From: Alteromonas sp. KUL106
GTDB lineage: Bacteria; Pseudomonadota; Gammaproteobacteria; Enterobacterales; Alteromonadaceae
Length of the DNA stretch: 59,552 nt
Assembly: GCF_009811415.1 (NCBI RefSeq)
Contig: NZ_BLIG01000034.1
Span: 1 to 59,552, forward strand
Direction: 5' to 3'
The position numbers were made by a program, and so were the translations under genes. How positions within the stretch are numbered: position 1 is the stretch's first letter; every line of letters starts with the position of its first letter. Below the pieces are notes generated by a model, which was not told where the DNA came from, searched no databases, and was given only the letters and a program-made list of their open reading frames with translations. Positions 17,557 through 26,756 of the stretch are shown piece after piece.

Positions 17557-18987
17557 TTATTGTGGTGTACGAATTACCATCAGTCGGGTTTCTGACATAT
17601 CTTCAATCGCGTAGCGAATGCCTTCACGCCCTAACCCCGAATCTTTTACGCCGCCATATGGCATGTTATCAACACGCCAGCTAGGTACGTCACCAATAAC
17701 AACGCCACCTACTTCCAGCACGTCCCATGCCTTGTGTGCTTTGTAAATATCGCGGGTAAATACACCAGCTTGCAGTCCATATCGGCTGTTGTTTACTTCT
17801 TTAAGCGCTTCATCATAGTCGTCAAAAGGCGCTAATATCGACAAGGGGCCAAACGCTTCTTCCGCGCTGGCATCGCAGTCTTTTGGCACGTTTTCCATCA
17901 CCGTGGCTTGGAGCATAGCCCCCTCTCTGGTACCACCGCATAGAATGGTTGCGCCTTTGTCTTTTGCCTCTTCAATCCAGCCGTGGAGGCGCTCAGCCTC
18001 GCCTTCTGAAATCATTGGGCCAATAAACGTATCTTCCTTAGATGGGTCGCCAGAGACTAGCGCCTTCACTTTTTCTACGTAGCGTGACTTGAACTCGTCA
18101 TATATCTTACTGTGCACCAGTAGACGCTGTACGCTGATACAGCTTTGCCCTGATTGATAATAAGCACCAATAATGACGCGTTCGATTGCATCTTCGATAT
18201 CTGCATCTTCATCAATGACACAGGCAGCGTTACCACCAAGCTCCAATACCACAGGTTTTTTGCCTGCTTTCGCTTTCAGTGCCCACCCTACATCGGGTGA
18301 ACCCGTAAAACTCAGCAACTTCAAACGATCGTCGGTAGTAAACAAATCTGCACCATCTCGACTGCAAGGCAAAATTGAAAATGCCCCTTTCGGTAAATCA
18401 GTTTCAGCTAAAACCTCACCGATAATTAAAGCACCTATCGGCGTGCGCGATGCCGGCTTAAGAACAAACGTACAGCCGGCTGCGATGGCCGGGGCTACTT
18501 TGTGCGCTGCTAAGTTTAGCGGGAAGTTAAAGGGCGATATAAACGAACATGGACCTATAGGGACTTTTTTGGTCATTCCTTGATACCCTTTGGCCCGGGC
18601 AGAGATTTCTAAATTCACCGTTTCGCCATTAATGCGAACTGACTCTTCGGCCGCTATTTTGAAGGTATCAATAAGGCGACTTACTTCACCTTTAGCATCT
18701 TTTATGGGCTTTCCAGCTTCAATACATAGCGCTTGCGCTAATTCATCCGCCCGTTCTGTAAAGCGTTTAACACAGTGCTCTAATACCGCTTGTCTTTCAT
18801 AGGGTGCCATAGCGGCCATCGCGGGCTGTGCTTTTTCAGCAGCCGCAATCGCTTTGTCGATAGTATCAACATCAGCCATAGCGACTTTTGTTGCGACCTC
18901 GCCGGTGTACTTATTCGTCACCTCCAAATCAGTATTAGCGTATTCAGGCTCACTGGCGAGATAATAGGGGTAGCTTTCCTTCAACAT
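17557..18987 (-). CDS. NAD(P)-dependent aldehyde dehydrogenase
   Basis: Aldehyde dehydrogenase superfamily enzyme, 476 residues. The Rossmann segment includes SPFNFPLN and SFTGSPDVG; the general base is E249 in LELGGN and the nucleophile is C283 in GQSCIS. The C-terminal DVPSWRVDNMPYGGVKDSGLGREG is typical. It resembles non-phosphorylating glyceraldehyde-3-P/lactaldehyde-type members, but substrate cannot be fixed. It follows the TPP-dependent synthase gene by 41 bp on the same strand, suggesting a two-gene operon in which one enzyme makes or removes an aldehyde. Confidence 0.85.
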   Translation of the reverse strand: MLKESYPYYLASEPEYANTDLEVTNKYTGEVATKVAMADVDTIDKAIAAAEKAQPAMAAMAPYERQAVLEHCVKRFTERADELAQALCIEAGKPIKDAKGEVSRLIDTFKIAAEESVRINGETVNLEISARAKGYQGMTKKVPIGPCSFISPFNFPLNLAAHKVAPAIAAGCTFVLKPASRTPIGALIIGEVLAETDLPKGAFSILPCSRDGADLFTTDDRLKLLSFTGSPDVGWALKAKAGKKPVVLELGGNAACVIDEDADIEDAIERVIIGAYYQSGQSCISVQRLLVHSKIYDEFKSRYVEKVKALVSGDPSKEDTFIGPMISEGEAERLHGWIEEAKDKGATILCGGTREGAMLQATVMENVPKDCDASAEEAFGPLSILAPFDDYDEALKEVNNSRYGLQAGVFTRDIYKAHKAWDVLEVGGVVIGDVPSWRVDNMPYGGVKDSGLGREGIRYAIEDMSETRLMVIRTPQ

Positions 18988-19028
18988 TTTTTCACTCCTT
19001 TCGGTTATACCAAATTACATGCGCTCAA

Positions 19029-20669
19029 TTAGAGCTTTGCACTCAATTCTTTAATAGTATGGTTTAGGGTTTTGTCATTCATACTATAATCAACTGGGCA
19101 ATCGATAATATGCACACCTTTCGTGTTTAAACACTTATCAACCATGTGAATCAGTACACTCGTATCATCCACTCGCCAGCCCTGAGCACCATAACTTTGC
19201 GCATACTTCACAAAATTAGGGTTACCGTAATCTAAACCAAATTCATCAAACTTCATGTTTGCTTGTTTCCATTTGATCATACCGTAAGCATCGTCGCGCA
19301 AAATGACCACAACAAGGTCGAGCTTAAGCCTAACGGCCGTCTCAATTTCTTGGCTATTCATCATAAAGCCACCGTCGCCACATACGCTTAAAACAGGCGC
19401 GTCGGGGTTGACTAACTTTGCCGCAATCGCAGAGGGCAAACCCGCGCCCATCGACGCTAACGCATTGTCTAAGAGCAGCGTATTTGGGTGATAAGCGGGA
19501 TAGTTTCTAGCAAACCAAATTTTATATATACCGTTGTCTAACGTAACAATGCCGTTATCAGGCATCACTTTACGTATATCGCGCACCAGGCGCTCGGGTA
19601 AAATAGGGAATCTGTCATCATCCTCAGCTTCAGCGCGGTGATCGACATACGCTTGGTGTACGTCTTTATAAAAATCAAGTTTCCAACTTTCTTGCGGCGT
19701 AACCCCTTCTTTTATTTGCCAGATGCTATTGGCGATATCCCCTACCACTTCAAGCTGTGGGAAATAAACAGGGTCTACAGCGGCGGAATCAAAATTCACA
19801 TGAATCACTTTTTTATCGTTGTGATGCATGAAAAACGGCGGCTTTTCAACTACATCGTGACCTACGTTGATAATGAGATCTGCACGCTCAATCGCTCTGT
19901 GAACAAAGTCACCATCAGATAACGCCGTGTTTCCAGCGAAACGTGAATCGCTCTCGTTCAACACGCCTTTACCCATTTGTGTAGTGACAAATGGAATACA
20001 GGTTTTATCTACAAATTCTCTCAGCATTTTTGCCGTGAGTTTGCGGTTTGCCCCTGCGCCAATAAGCAGTAAAGGCGATTGCGCCCCTTGTATCATATCG
20101 ATAGCGGAAGCAATGGCTTTATATTCGGCAATGGGACGACGGGTTACGCTAGGTTTTAATAGCGGCGCGCTGGTTTGCTCTGCCGCAATGTCTTCTGGAA
20201 GTTCGATATGCACCGCGCCAGGGCGCTCTTCTGACGCTAACCGAAAGGCCTCTCGCACGGTTGAAGGAATTCTGTCTCCACTGACCACTTGATTAGTGAA
20301 CTTAGTAATAGGGCGCATCATGTCGACAATATCAATTACCTGAAAGCGCCCTTGTTTACTTGTCTTAATCGGCTTTTGGCCCGTTATCATTAACATAGGC
20401 ATGGCGCCTAATTGAGCGTATGCCGCAGGGGTAACGAGGTTAGTTGCACCTGGGCCAAGTGTTGAAAGACACACTCCCACCTTTCCAGTAAGCCTGCCAT
20501 ACGTGGCGGCCATGAAACCTGCACCCTGTTCATGTCGAGTGAGTACTAGCTTAATAGACGAATTTCGTAATGATTCTAGTAAGTCGAGGTTTTCTTCCCC
20601 GGGAATACCAAAAACATATTCTACGCCTTCCGCTTCTAATGCTTTTACAAATAAGTCTGACGCTTTCAT
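19029..20669 (-). CDS. Acetolactate synthase-type TPP-dependent enzyme
   Basis: Large-subunit acetolactate synthase family protein, 546 residues. The N-terminal pyrimidine-binding domain carries the TPP glutamate in RHEQGA (E47) and GVCLSTLGPGATNLVT. The central domain is followed by the cofactor domain with CGDGGFMMNSQEIETA and ILRDDAYGM. The asparagine pair usual after GDG is replaced by DD. No regulatory small subunit is adjacent, so a catabolic AlsS-like or related decarboxylase/ligase role is likely rather than branched-chain amino acid synthesis. ATG 20669 is chosen because AAGGAG lies nine bases upstream; GTG 20678 would be too close. The aldehyde dehydrogenase follows. Confidence 0.82.
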   Translation of the reverse strand: MKASDLFVKALEAEGVEYVFGIPGEENLDLLESLRNSSIKLVLTRHEQGAGFMAATYGRLTGKVGVCLSTLGPGATNLVTPAAYAQLGAMPMLMITGQKPIKTSKQGRFQVIDIVDMMRPITKFTNQVVSGDRIPSTVREAFRLASEERPGAVHIELPEDIAAEQTSAPLLKPSVTRRPIAEYKAIASAIDMIQGAQSPLLLIGAGANRKLTAKMLREFVDKTCIPFVTTQMGKGVLNESDSRFAGNTALSDGDFVHRAIERADLIINVGHDVVEKPPFFMHHNDKKVIHVNFDSAAVDPVYFPQLEVVGDIANSIWQIKEGVTPQESWKLDFYKDVHQAYVDHRAEAEDDDRFPILPERLVRDIRKVMPDNGIVTLDNGIYKIWFARNYPAYHPNTLLLDNALASMGAGLPSAIAAKLVNPDAPVLSVCGDGGFMMNSQEIETAVRLKLDLVVVILRDDAYGMIKWKQANMKFDEFGLDYGNPNFVKYAQSYGAQGWRVDDTSVLIHMVDKCLNTKGVHIIDCPVDYSMNDKTLNHTIKELSAKL

Positions 20670-20941
20670 GTAAGGCACGCTCCTTGTAGAGGGGAGTTGT
20701 TTGAATAGTTTCTGGTTTATTCCTACGACACTCGCATCAAAAACGATTGGTATTTTTTGTGACTCGCCAGTTAATCGACCTGAGGTTTCTTCATTAAATG
20801 TTCGTAAAACAAGACAGCCTCGGTATTAGGGCGTGAGCGAAATGACAGACACAAACACGGCAACATGTTGGACCTATAGGAGGGCGGTCGACGCTATGAT
20901 TGACGATTTGGCCAAAGTATTATTTGCATTGCCTGCCGAGC

Positions 20942-21349
20942 TTAGGGGTTTTCATTTTCCCATTGAGCAAGTTTAGCTTGAGTAGCGGCATCAACATTTG
21001 CTTTGTTTTCACCTATCCACCAGCGCTCCATAATGCGAACGTTTTTTTGATTCGCTTTGTAAAATATATCCACGATATCACCGATGAAAGGAATAAAGCC
21101 CAAGCCAAAATCGATGGCTGAGTTTTTCACCATTTGTGCAACTAATGCTTTAGGCATACCCAGAGACTTGCCGAGCCAAACGATACGAAGTGAAACAAAG
21201 AGCATCAGCGCGTCACCTGCCCCTGGGATAAGACCAACAATGGAGTCTAAACCTATTCGAATAGGAATAAAGGGAAGCTTTACCGCAGTATCAAGTAAGT
21301 TCGCCAACTTTTGTGCTTTGAGTAATGCATTTGGTGCTTTAACGTCCAC
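20942..21349 (-). CDS. DUF4112 family membrane protein
   Basis: Small protein of 135 residues with the DUF4112 pattern. It contains LANLLDTAVKLPFIPIRIGLDSIVGLIPGAGDA, a hydrophobic segment LMLFVSLRIVWLG, a second GLGFIPFIGDIVDIFYKAN and an aspartate- and asparagine-rich tail. Two short hairpin-like hydrophobic stretches suggest membrane association. Function unknown. It lies between the ferrochelatase gene (125 bp downstream) and the synthase gene, on the same strand but with gaps large enough for its own promoter. Confidence 0.85.
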   Translation of the reverse strand: MDVKAPNALLKAQKLANLLDTAVKLPFIPIRIGLDSIVGLIPGAGDALMLFVSLRIVWLGKSLGMPKALVAQMVKNSAIDFGLGFIPFIGDIVDIFYKANQKNVRIMERWWIGENKANVDAATQAKLAQWENENP

Positions 21350-21474
21350 GTTAATATCTCCTTTTAACGTTGTTGCCTAAACCCGAAGGCATTGGTTAAT
21401 CTGTGGGCGCCTAAAAAGGGGCAGCCCACAGCATGTAGAAAGTTTTAGCTGTCAGTGAGATGTTGTGAAAGCTG

Positions 21475-22554
21475 TTATTTTTCTGCCCCTAGCGCTCTTG
21501 CTAACCCTGCACGAAGGCCGTTGTCCGAGGCGACGGTCCATCCATGCAAGTTTTCTTGCACTATATCAAAAAGCACATCAATGTGTTCTTTGTCGCTGTT
21601 AAGGGCAGCGATGTATTCGTACCGCTCACCACCGGCTTCCATAAAGTACTCGCGGTTCTCCTCACCGATTTCTTCAATCGTTTCAAGACAGTCTGCTGAA
21701 AAGCCAGGGCACATCACTTGAATTGATTTCACACCCTGCCCTGGCAGAGATTTTAAGGTTTCATCTGTATACGGTTTTAACCACTCTTCTCGACCAAACC
21801 GAGACTGGAAAGTTGTCATGTATTCATCATGAGATAGCCCTAACTTCTCTGCGAGTAAACGCGACGTCTTGTGACACTCACAGTGGTAAGGATCGCCGTT
21901 CATTAAATATCGTTTGGGTATACCGTGATACGACAATATAAGTTTGTCTGCTCTCCCATGGGTTTCCCAGTGCGCTTTAACTTTATTGGCAAGCGCAGTA
22001 ATAAAGTTTTCTCGGTCGTGATAGTGATTAACAAAGCGAAATTCAGGTAACCAGCGACGTGAGGAGAAATCTTTTGCTATAGCATCAAAAGTAGACCCCG
22101 TTGTTGATGCGCTATATTGAGGATACAGCGGAAGGACGACAAGTTTACGTACGCCTTTAGCAAGCATTGCGTCGATAGTGTCGCCTATGGCCGGCTTGCC
22201 GTAGCGCATAGCAAAGTCAACAATCACATCATCGCCATACTGCGCTTTACAGCGTTCTGCTATGGCACTCGCCTGGGCTTTTGTAATTGACATCAGCGGA
22301 GAGCCTTCTTCAGTCCATACCGTTGAGTACGCTTCGGCTGAACGCTTTGGGCGGAAATTTAAAATAATACCGTTAAGAATAAACCACCAAATCGCTTTTG
22401 GTACTTCAACCACTCGAGGGTCGGAAAGAAACTCTTTCAAATAGGGGCGCAATGCCTGTTTGGTTGGTGCTTGCGGTGTTCCCAAATTTGTTACAAGCAC
22501 GCCTATCTTGTCAGCTTGCCCGTGGGTGAAACCGTTATTCGATTTATATTTCAT
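21475..22554 (-). CDS. hemH: Ferrochelatase
   Basis: Inserts ferrous iron into protoporphyrin IX, the last step of haem synthesis; 359 residues, full length. Visible signatures are VLVTNLGTPQAP at the N-terminus, SYHGIPKRY carrying the catalytic histidine, and PGFSADCLETIEEIG with the conserved glutamate. There is no C-terminal iron-sulfur cysteine set. It appears monocistronic, with an inverted repeat at 22667-22717 upstream that ends the preceding AbgT unit. hemE, another haem gene, is at 36.6 kb but not linked. Confidence 0.95.
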   Translation of the reverse strand: MKYKSNNGFTHGQADKIGVLVTNLGTPQAPTKQALRPYLKEFLSDPRVVEVPKAIWWFILNGIILNFRPKRSAEAYSTVWTEEGSPLMSITKAQASAIAERCKAQYGDDVIVDFAMRYGKPAIGDTIDAMLAKGVRKLVVLPLYPQYSASTTGSTFDAIAKDFSSRRWLPEFRFVNHYHDRENFITALANKVKAHWETHGRADKLILSYHGIPKRYLMNGDPYHCECHKTSRLLAEKLGLSHDEYMTTFQSRFGREEWLKPYTDETLKSLPGQGVKSIQVMCPGFSADCLETIEEIGEENREYFMEAGGERYEYIAALNSDKEHIDVLFDIVQENLHGWTVASDNGLRAGLARALGAEK

Positions 22555-22666
22555 GTATTCTTAGTCCGAGAAGTACTGCGCTGTATTCGTATTATACTGA
22601 ATTAACGTCGATTATGATCTTTGATAAGACCAAAAAAGTGCGATTGCAATAATAGATTTTAGACAT

Positions 22667-22717
22667 TAAAAAAGCGGTAAATGTTCGAAAATACTTTTCA
22701 AAAACATCACCGCTTTT
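22667..22717 (-). terminator. Terminator after abgT-type gene
   Basis: Stem AAAAGCGGT/ACCGCTTTT with an inner AATGTT/AACATC pairing and a loop of about 20 bases. A T-run follows on the minus strand. It lies 43 bp after the AbgT stop. Confidence 0.6.
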
Positions 22718-22759
22718 AAGCTTGCCACTGATTAAACTGGGCGTTTTTTGCCAAGCTAT

Positions 22760-24361
22760 TTAGGGCTGATAATACGTCGCCGCGCCTGGACCAACCGGCA
22801 TTCCAAGTAGGAACACCCAAATGTAGAATAAAACGGTCCAACCGACGATAAACACCATAGAGTAAGGCAGCATCATCGCGATGAGCGTACCCATCCCTAA
22901 ATCCTTTTTGTACCTTGCTGCCATCGCCAAAATCAGCCCGAAATAACTCATCATTGGCGCAATAACGTTAGTCACTGAGTCGCCAATGCGATAGGCCGCT
23001 TGTATGACTTCAGGCGCATAACCAATAAGCATAAGCATAGGTACAAATATAGGTGCAGTTACTGCCCACTGTGCAGAGGCACTGCCCAGTGACAGATTCA
23101 CCACGCCACACATCAAAATGAATAGGATAAATACCGCTGGTCCGTCTAACCCAGCAGCTTGTAGCAATGCAGCCCCTTTGACCGCTAACACTGTGCCTAA
23201 GTTAGTCCATTTGAAAAACGCCACAAACTGCGCCGCGAAAAACACAAGGGTAATGTAAAGACCCATGGCTCCCATGCTTTTAGACATGGCATCGATAACG
23301 TCTTTATCGTTCTTCATTGATTGAGTGACTTTACCGTACACAAAACCGGGAATAGCGAAGGTGATAAAAATGAATGCAACGATCCCTTTAAGGAACGGAG
23401 AGCCGGCGACTTCACCGGTTTCAGGATTACGCAAAATGCCGTTCTCTGGCACAACGGTCAGCGCTAATATGGCACACACCGCAACAAAAGAAATACCGGC
23501 CCAACGCAAACCTTTCTTTTCCAGCTCAGTAGGTGCATCCATCGTTTGCTTACCCAAGTCTATTGATGCTTCGCTAGAATCGTAGTGTCCTAATCGAGGC
23601 TCAACAATCTTTTCCGTCACCAACGCGCCCATGATTGCCACCACGAAGGTACTGATAAACATGAAATACCAATTTACTTCTGGCCCCACCATATAATCTG
23701 GGTCAATCATATGCGCTGCCGCTTCAGTAATCCCCGAAAGAAGCGGATCGACAGTACCGAGCAATAAGTTAGCGCTGTAGCCGGCGGACACCCCCGCAAA
23801 GGCAGCCGCTAGGCCTGCTAAAGGATGGCGCCCTAGAGAATGAAAGATCATCGCGGCTAGAGGAATAAGCACCACATAGCCAAGTTCGGATGCTGTGTTT
23901 GAAATAATCCCTGCAAACACAATTGCGAAAGTGACGGCACGCTTAGATGCATTCATAACTAACGCACGCATAGCCGCAGATAAGAGGCCAGAATGTTCAG
24001 CCACTGAAACACCCAAGAGCGCAACGAGTACAGTACCGAGCGGCGCAAAACCGGTAAAGTTTGTGACCAAGCCGGTGACGATGCGCTGAAGCCCTTCTGC
24101 ACTCATAAGCGATATCACTTCAATCATGCCGTCTTCTTCACGTCCTTTCGCGCCAACAGGACGCGGATCGGCAACAGCAATATCGAAGAAACCTAATATT
24201 CCGCTTAACACCACAATAAAGAGTGAAAGTAAAGCGAATAATGTAACAGGATGCGGAAGAAGGTTTCCTAACCATTCTACCGTTGCGAGAAATCGAGAAA
24301 ATAACCCGCCTTGTCCGCCGTTTTTGTCGGCAGACGCTGAATTTGTGTTTTCCGTTGTCAA
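22760..24361 (-). CDS. AbgT family transporter
   Basis: Inner-membrane transporter of 533 residues in the AbgT family, whose members import p-aminobenzoyl-glutamate or export antifolates. About twelve hydrophobic spans are visible. Family signatures include ATVEWLGNLLPHPVTLF near the N-terminus, an NTASELGYVVLIPLAA helix-turn, VNLSLGSASAQWAVTAPIFVP and a C-terminal DSVTNVIAPMMSYFGLIL. No folate gene is adjacent, so direction and substrate are open. Monocistronic by appearance. Confidence 0.9.
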   Translation of the reverse strand: MTTENTNSASADKNGGQGGLFSRFLATVEWLGNLLPHPVTLFALLSLFIVVLSGILGFFDIAVADPRPVGAKGREEDGMIEVISLMSAEGLQRIVTGLVTNFTGFAPLGTVLVALLGVSVAEHSGLLSAAMRALVMNASKRAVTFAIVFAGIISNTASELGYVVLIPLAAMIFHSLGRHPLAGLAAAFAGVSAGYSANLLLGTVDPLLSGITEAAAHMIDPDYMVGPEVNWYFMFISTFVVAIMGALVTEKIVEPRLGHYDSSEASIDLGKQTMDAPTELEKKGLRWAGISFVAVCAILALTVVPENGILRNPETGEVAGSPFLKGIVAFIFITFAIPGFVYGKVTQSMKNDKDVIDAMSKSMGAMGLYITLVFFAAQFVAFFKWTNLGTVLAVKGAALLQAAGLDGPAVFILFILMCGVVNLSLGSASAQWAVTAPIFVPMLMLIGYAPEVIQAAYRIGDSVTNVIAPMMSYFGLILAMAARYKKDLGMGTLIAMMLPYSMVFIVGWTVLFYIWVFLLGMPVGPGAATYYQP

Positions 24362-24601
24362 AATCTTCCCTCTGTCGTTTATTTACGTCTACTACATTAA
24401 TGTTAGTGCTGGGAAGGCACTCACTTAATACAGAAATAGTGACGTGTTTTAATTGTAGTCAGGCGTTATTTTACCCGATTTAGTGAAAATTTGGCAGTGA
24501 AGAGGGAAAATGAAGGGTTATCTCGCTGTACAACTTTCTGACAGGCGCTTTAAAGAAGAAAATAAAATATAAAAATCATTCACTTATTTTGTTCTGACGT
24601 A

Positions 24602-24630
24602 AAAAAGCCAGTCTTATAGACTGGCTTTTT
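24602..24630 (-). terminator. Rho-independent terminator of the hfq-hflXKC operon
   Basis: Perfect 13-bp stem AAAAAGCCAGTCT/AGACTGGCTTTTT with loop TAT, 21 bp after the hflC stop, ending in a T-run on the minus strand. Confidence 0.9.
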
Positions 24631-24650
24631 GAAACATCAACAAAGAAAAA

Positions 24651-25532
24651 CTAGTTTCCTTTAGACTGATTCATATATTTAAAGAAATCACTGTCAGGCG
24701 CTATAACCATAACGTCTTGCTTACTGTTGAAGCTCTTTTTATACGCATCCATACTGCGCAAGAAACTGTAGAAGTCAGCATTCTTTGAATATGCATCAGC
24801 GTAAATCTGCGCTGCGATTGCATCACCTTCACCGCGGAGCTGTCGAGCATTACGTTCAGCATCAGCAAGCATAACCGTTACTTTAGCATCAATGTTCGCC
24901 TTAATAACTTCAGCCTGCTCTTGACCCTCAGAGCGATGCTCACGGGCTACTGCGGCACGCTCTGCACGCATACGCTGGAAGATTGAATTACTTACCTCGG
25001 TAGGTAAATTAATCTGTTTCACTCGTACGTCAACGATTTCAATACCCAGTTCATCAGACGACGTTGACGCCTGCTCCATCGCTTGATTCATAAGCGCGGA
25101 ACGCTCGCCAGAAACAATTTGCGCGATGGTACGAGTACCGAACTCAGAACGAAGACCGTTATTCACCTTTTGCTTTAATAGCGCTTCAGCCTGCAGCTTG
25201 TTACCACCTGTTGATAGGTAATAACGGGCAAAGTCATCAATGCGCCATTTAACGTAAGAGTCAACAATAAGGTCTTTTTTCTCACTTGTTACAAAGCGAT
25301 CAGGTGTTCCGTCAAGGGTTTGGATGCGCGCATCGAGTACGCGTACCGAGTCAATAAACGGCAGTTTAAAGTGAAGACCCGGCTCAAACACTTTAGTGTC
25401 GCCCGTTGCATCGTCTCTTTGTACTTTACCAAATTGAATAACAATAGCGCGTTCGCCTTCTTTAACCGCAAACAGAGAGCCTGATGCCAGTAAGACAAGA
25501 AGAACAAATACTGCAATTAATAGATTCTTCAT
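24651..25532 (-). CDS. hflC: HflC, FtsH-modulating SPFH protein
   Basis: Membrane-anchored SPFH/band-7 protein of 293 residues that pairs with HflK and surrounds the FtsH protease. There is one N-terminal transmembrane helix (about 4-22: LIAVFVLLVLLASGSLFAV), an SPFH domain with GERAIVIQFG and LHFKLPFIDSVRVLDARIQT, a long coiled region rich in Ala/Glu/Arg (170-245: MRAERAAVAREHRSEGQEQA), and a C-terminal SKNADFYSFLRSMDAYKKSF. It starts 5 bp after the hflK stop and ends the operon before a strong terminator. Confidence 0.95.
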   Translation of the reverse strand: MKNLLIAVFVLLVLLASGSLFAVKEGERAIVIQFGKVQRDDATGDTKVFEPGLHFKLPFIDSVRVLDARIQTLDGTPDRFVTSEKKDLIVDSYVKWRIDDFARYYLSTGGNKLQAEALLKQKVNNGLRSEFGTRTIAQIVSGERSALMNQAMEQASTSSDELGIEIVDVRVKQINLPTEVSNSIFQRMRAERAAVAREHRSEGQEQAEVIKANIDAKVTVMLADAERNARQLRGEGDAIAAQIYADAYSKNADFYSFLRSMDAYKKSFNSKQDVMVIAPDSDFFKYMNQSKGN

Positions 25533-25537
25533 TATGC

Positions 25538-26689
25538 TTATCTCCCCTCTCTGAAGCTGTCACCGCGAAGGCCCGAAGTAGGCGAGCTATTTCGACTGCG
25601 ACCATTCGCATCCGTTACAGGCGCCTGTAGGCCTTCTAACGTACTGCGTGAACGCTCTTTAGATGTAGACTGTTGACGCTCCATGATTTTATCAAGGGGT
25701 AAGTACATCATGTTGTTACCGCCTTTACTGTCCACCATGATCTTGCTCGTACTGCTCAAAACTTCTTCCATCGTCTCAAGATAAATACGTTCACGTGTTA
25801 CCTGTGGCGCGCGTTCATATTGAGGAAGAAGCTCTTTAAAGCGGGCAACTTCACCCTGCGCTTCTAATGTGACCTGCTCTTTATACGCTTGAGCCTCTTC
25901 GTTCATACGATTCACTTGTCCGCGGGCGCGAGGTTCGATTTCTCTCGCATATGCTTCCGCTTCGCGTATGAAGCGTTGTTCGTCTTCTTGCGCAGCAATC
26001 GCATCGTCGAACGCGTCTTTAACTTGCTCTGGCGGACGCGCGTCACGGAAGTTCATATCAATGATCGAAACCCCCATGTTATAAGGTTCGATAATCGCTT
26101 GAAGTTCTTCCCATACGCGCTGACGCGTTACTTCACGACCATCGGTAAGTACATCATCCATCTTCGAATGACCCACCACGTACCGGATTGCACTGTCTAG
26201 CGATTGACTAAGGCTTTGCTCAGGGCTTTCAACAGCAAACGTCCAACGGAATGGATCAACAACGCGGAATTGCATTTCCATCTGTACGCTTACCACGTTC
26301 TCATCTTCTGTCAGCATAGAGCCAGAAGACGATTGATCGCGAATTGACTGAACGTCGACAGGGATCACGGTGTCAATGAACGTTGGCGCCCAGCGCAGGC
26401 CCGGCTCAACTTGCTGATAATACTCACCAAAGCGAAGTACCACGCCACGCTCCGCTTCGCGAATTGTGTAGAAGCCGCTAATAAACCAAATCACAACGAG
26501 CAGGCCGACTAGAATACCAGCGCCGATGCCGCCAAGGCTTTTACCTGAGCCGCCACCGTTACCACCTGACTTTCCAAACTTACCGAATAAGTTTTTAAAT
26601 ACATCGTCTAAATCTGGGGGACCTTGTTCTTTCCCCCCGCGATTTTTCCACGGGTCGTTATTATTGCCACCCGGCTCGTTCCAAGCCAT
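25538..26689 (-). CDS. hflK: HflK, FtsH-modulating SPFH protein
   Basis: Partner of HflC, 383 residues. The glycine/asparagine-rich cytoplasmic N-terminus (MAWNEPGGNNNDPW) is followed by a single transmembrane helix (about 55-75), an SPFH domain (EAERGVVLRFGEYYQQVEPGL) and a coiled-coil stretch from about 225 to 310. The tail is Ser/Arg-rich, a common variable end. Co-transcribed with hflX upstream (67-bp gap) and hflC downstream. Confidence 0.95.
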   Translation of the reverse strand: MAWNEPGGNNNDPWKNRGGKEQGPPDLDDVFKNLFGKFGKSGGNGGGSGKSLGGIGAGILVGLLVVIWFISGFYTIREAERGVVLRFGEYYQQVEPGLRWAPTFIDTVIPVDVQSIRDQSSSGSMLTEDENVVSVQMEMQFRVVDPFRWTFAVESPEQSLSQSLDSAIRYVVGHSKMDDVLTDGREVTRQRVWEELQAIIEPYNMGVSIIDMNFRDARPPEQVKDAFDDAIAAQEDEQRFIREAEAYAREIEPRARGQVNRMNEEAQAYKEQVTLEAQGEVARFKELLPQYERAPQVTRERIYLETMEEVLSSTSKIMVDSKGGNNMMYLPLDKIMERQQSTSKERSRSTLEGLQAPVTDANGRSRNSSPTSGLRGDSFREGR

Positions 26690-26756
26690 GCTGATACTCC
26701 ATAGATTACTGTTATATTTTTAAATTTCTCATGCTCAACGCAGTGACTAGCACTGG

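Noticed and set aside
20841..20975. Plus-strand open frame of about 44 codons (MTDTNTATCW...), with an internal AGGAGGG before a second ATG at 20896
   Set aside because: Short, overlaps the end of the DUF4112 gene in the opposite direction, and shows no family resemblance. It may be a remnant but cannot be supported.
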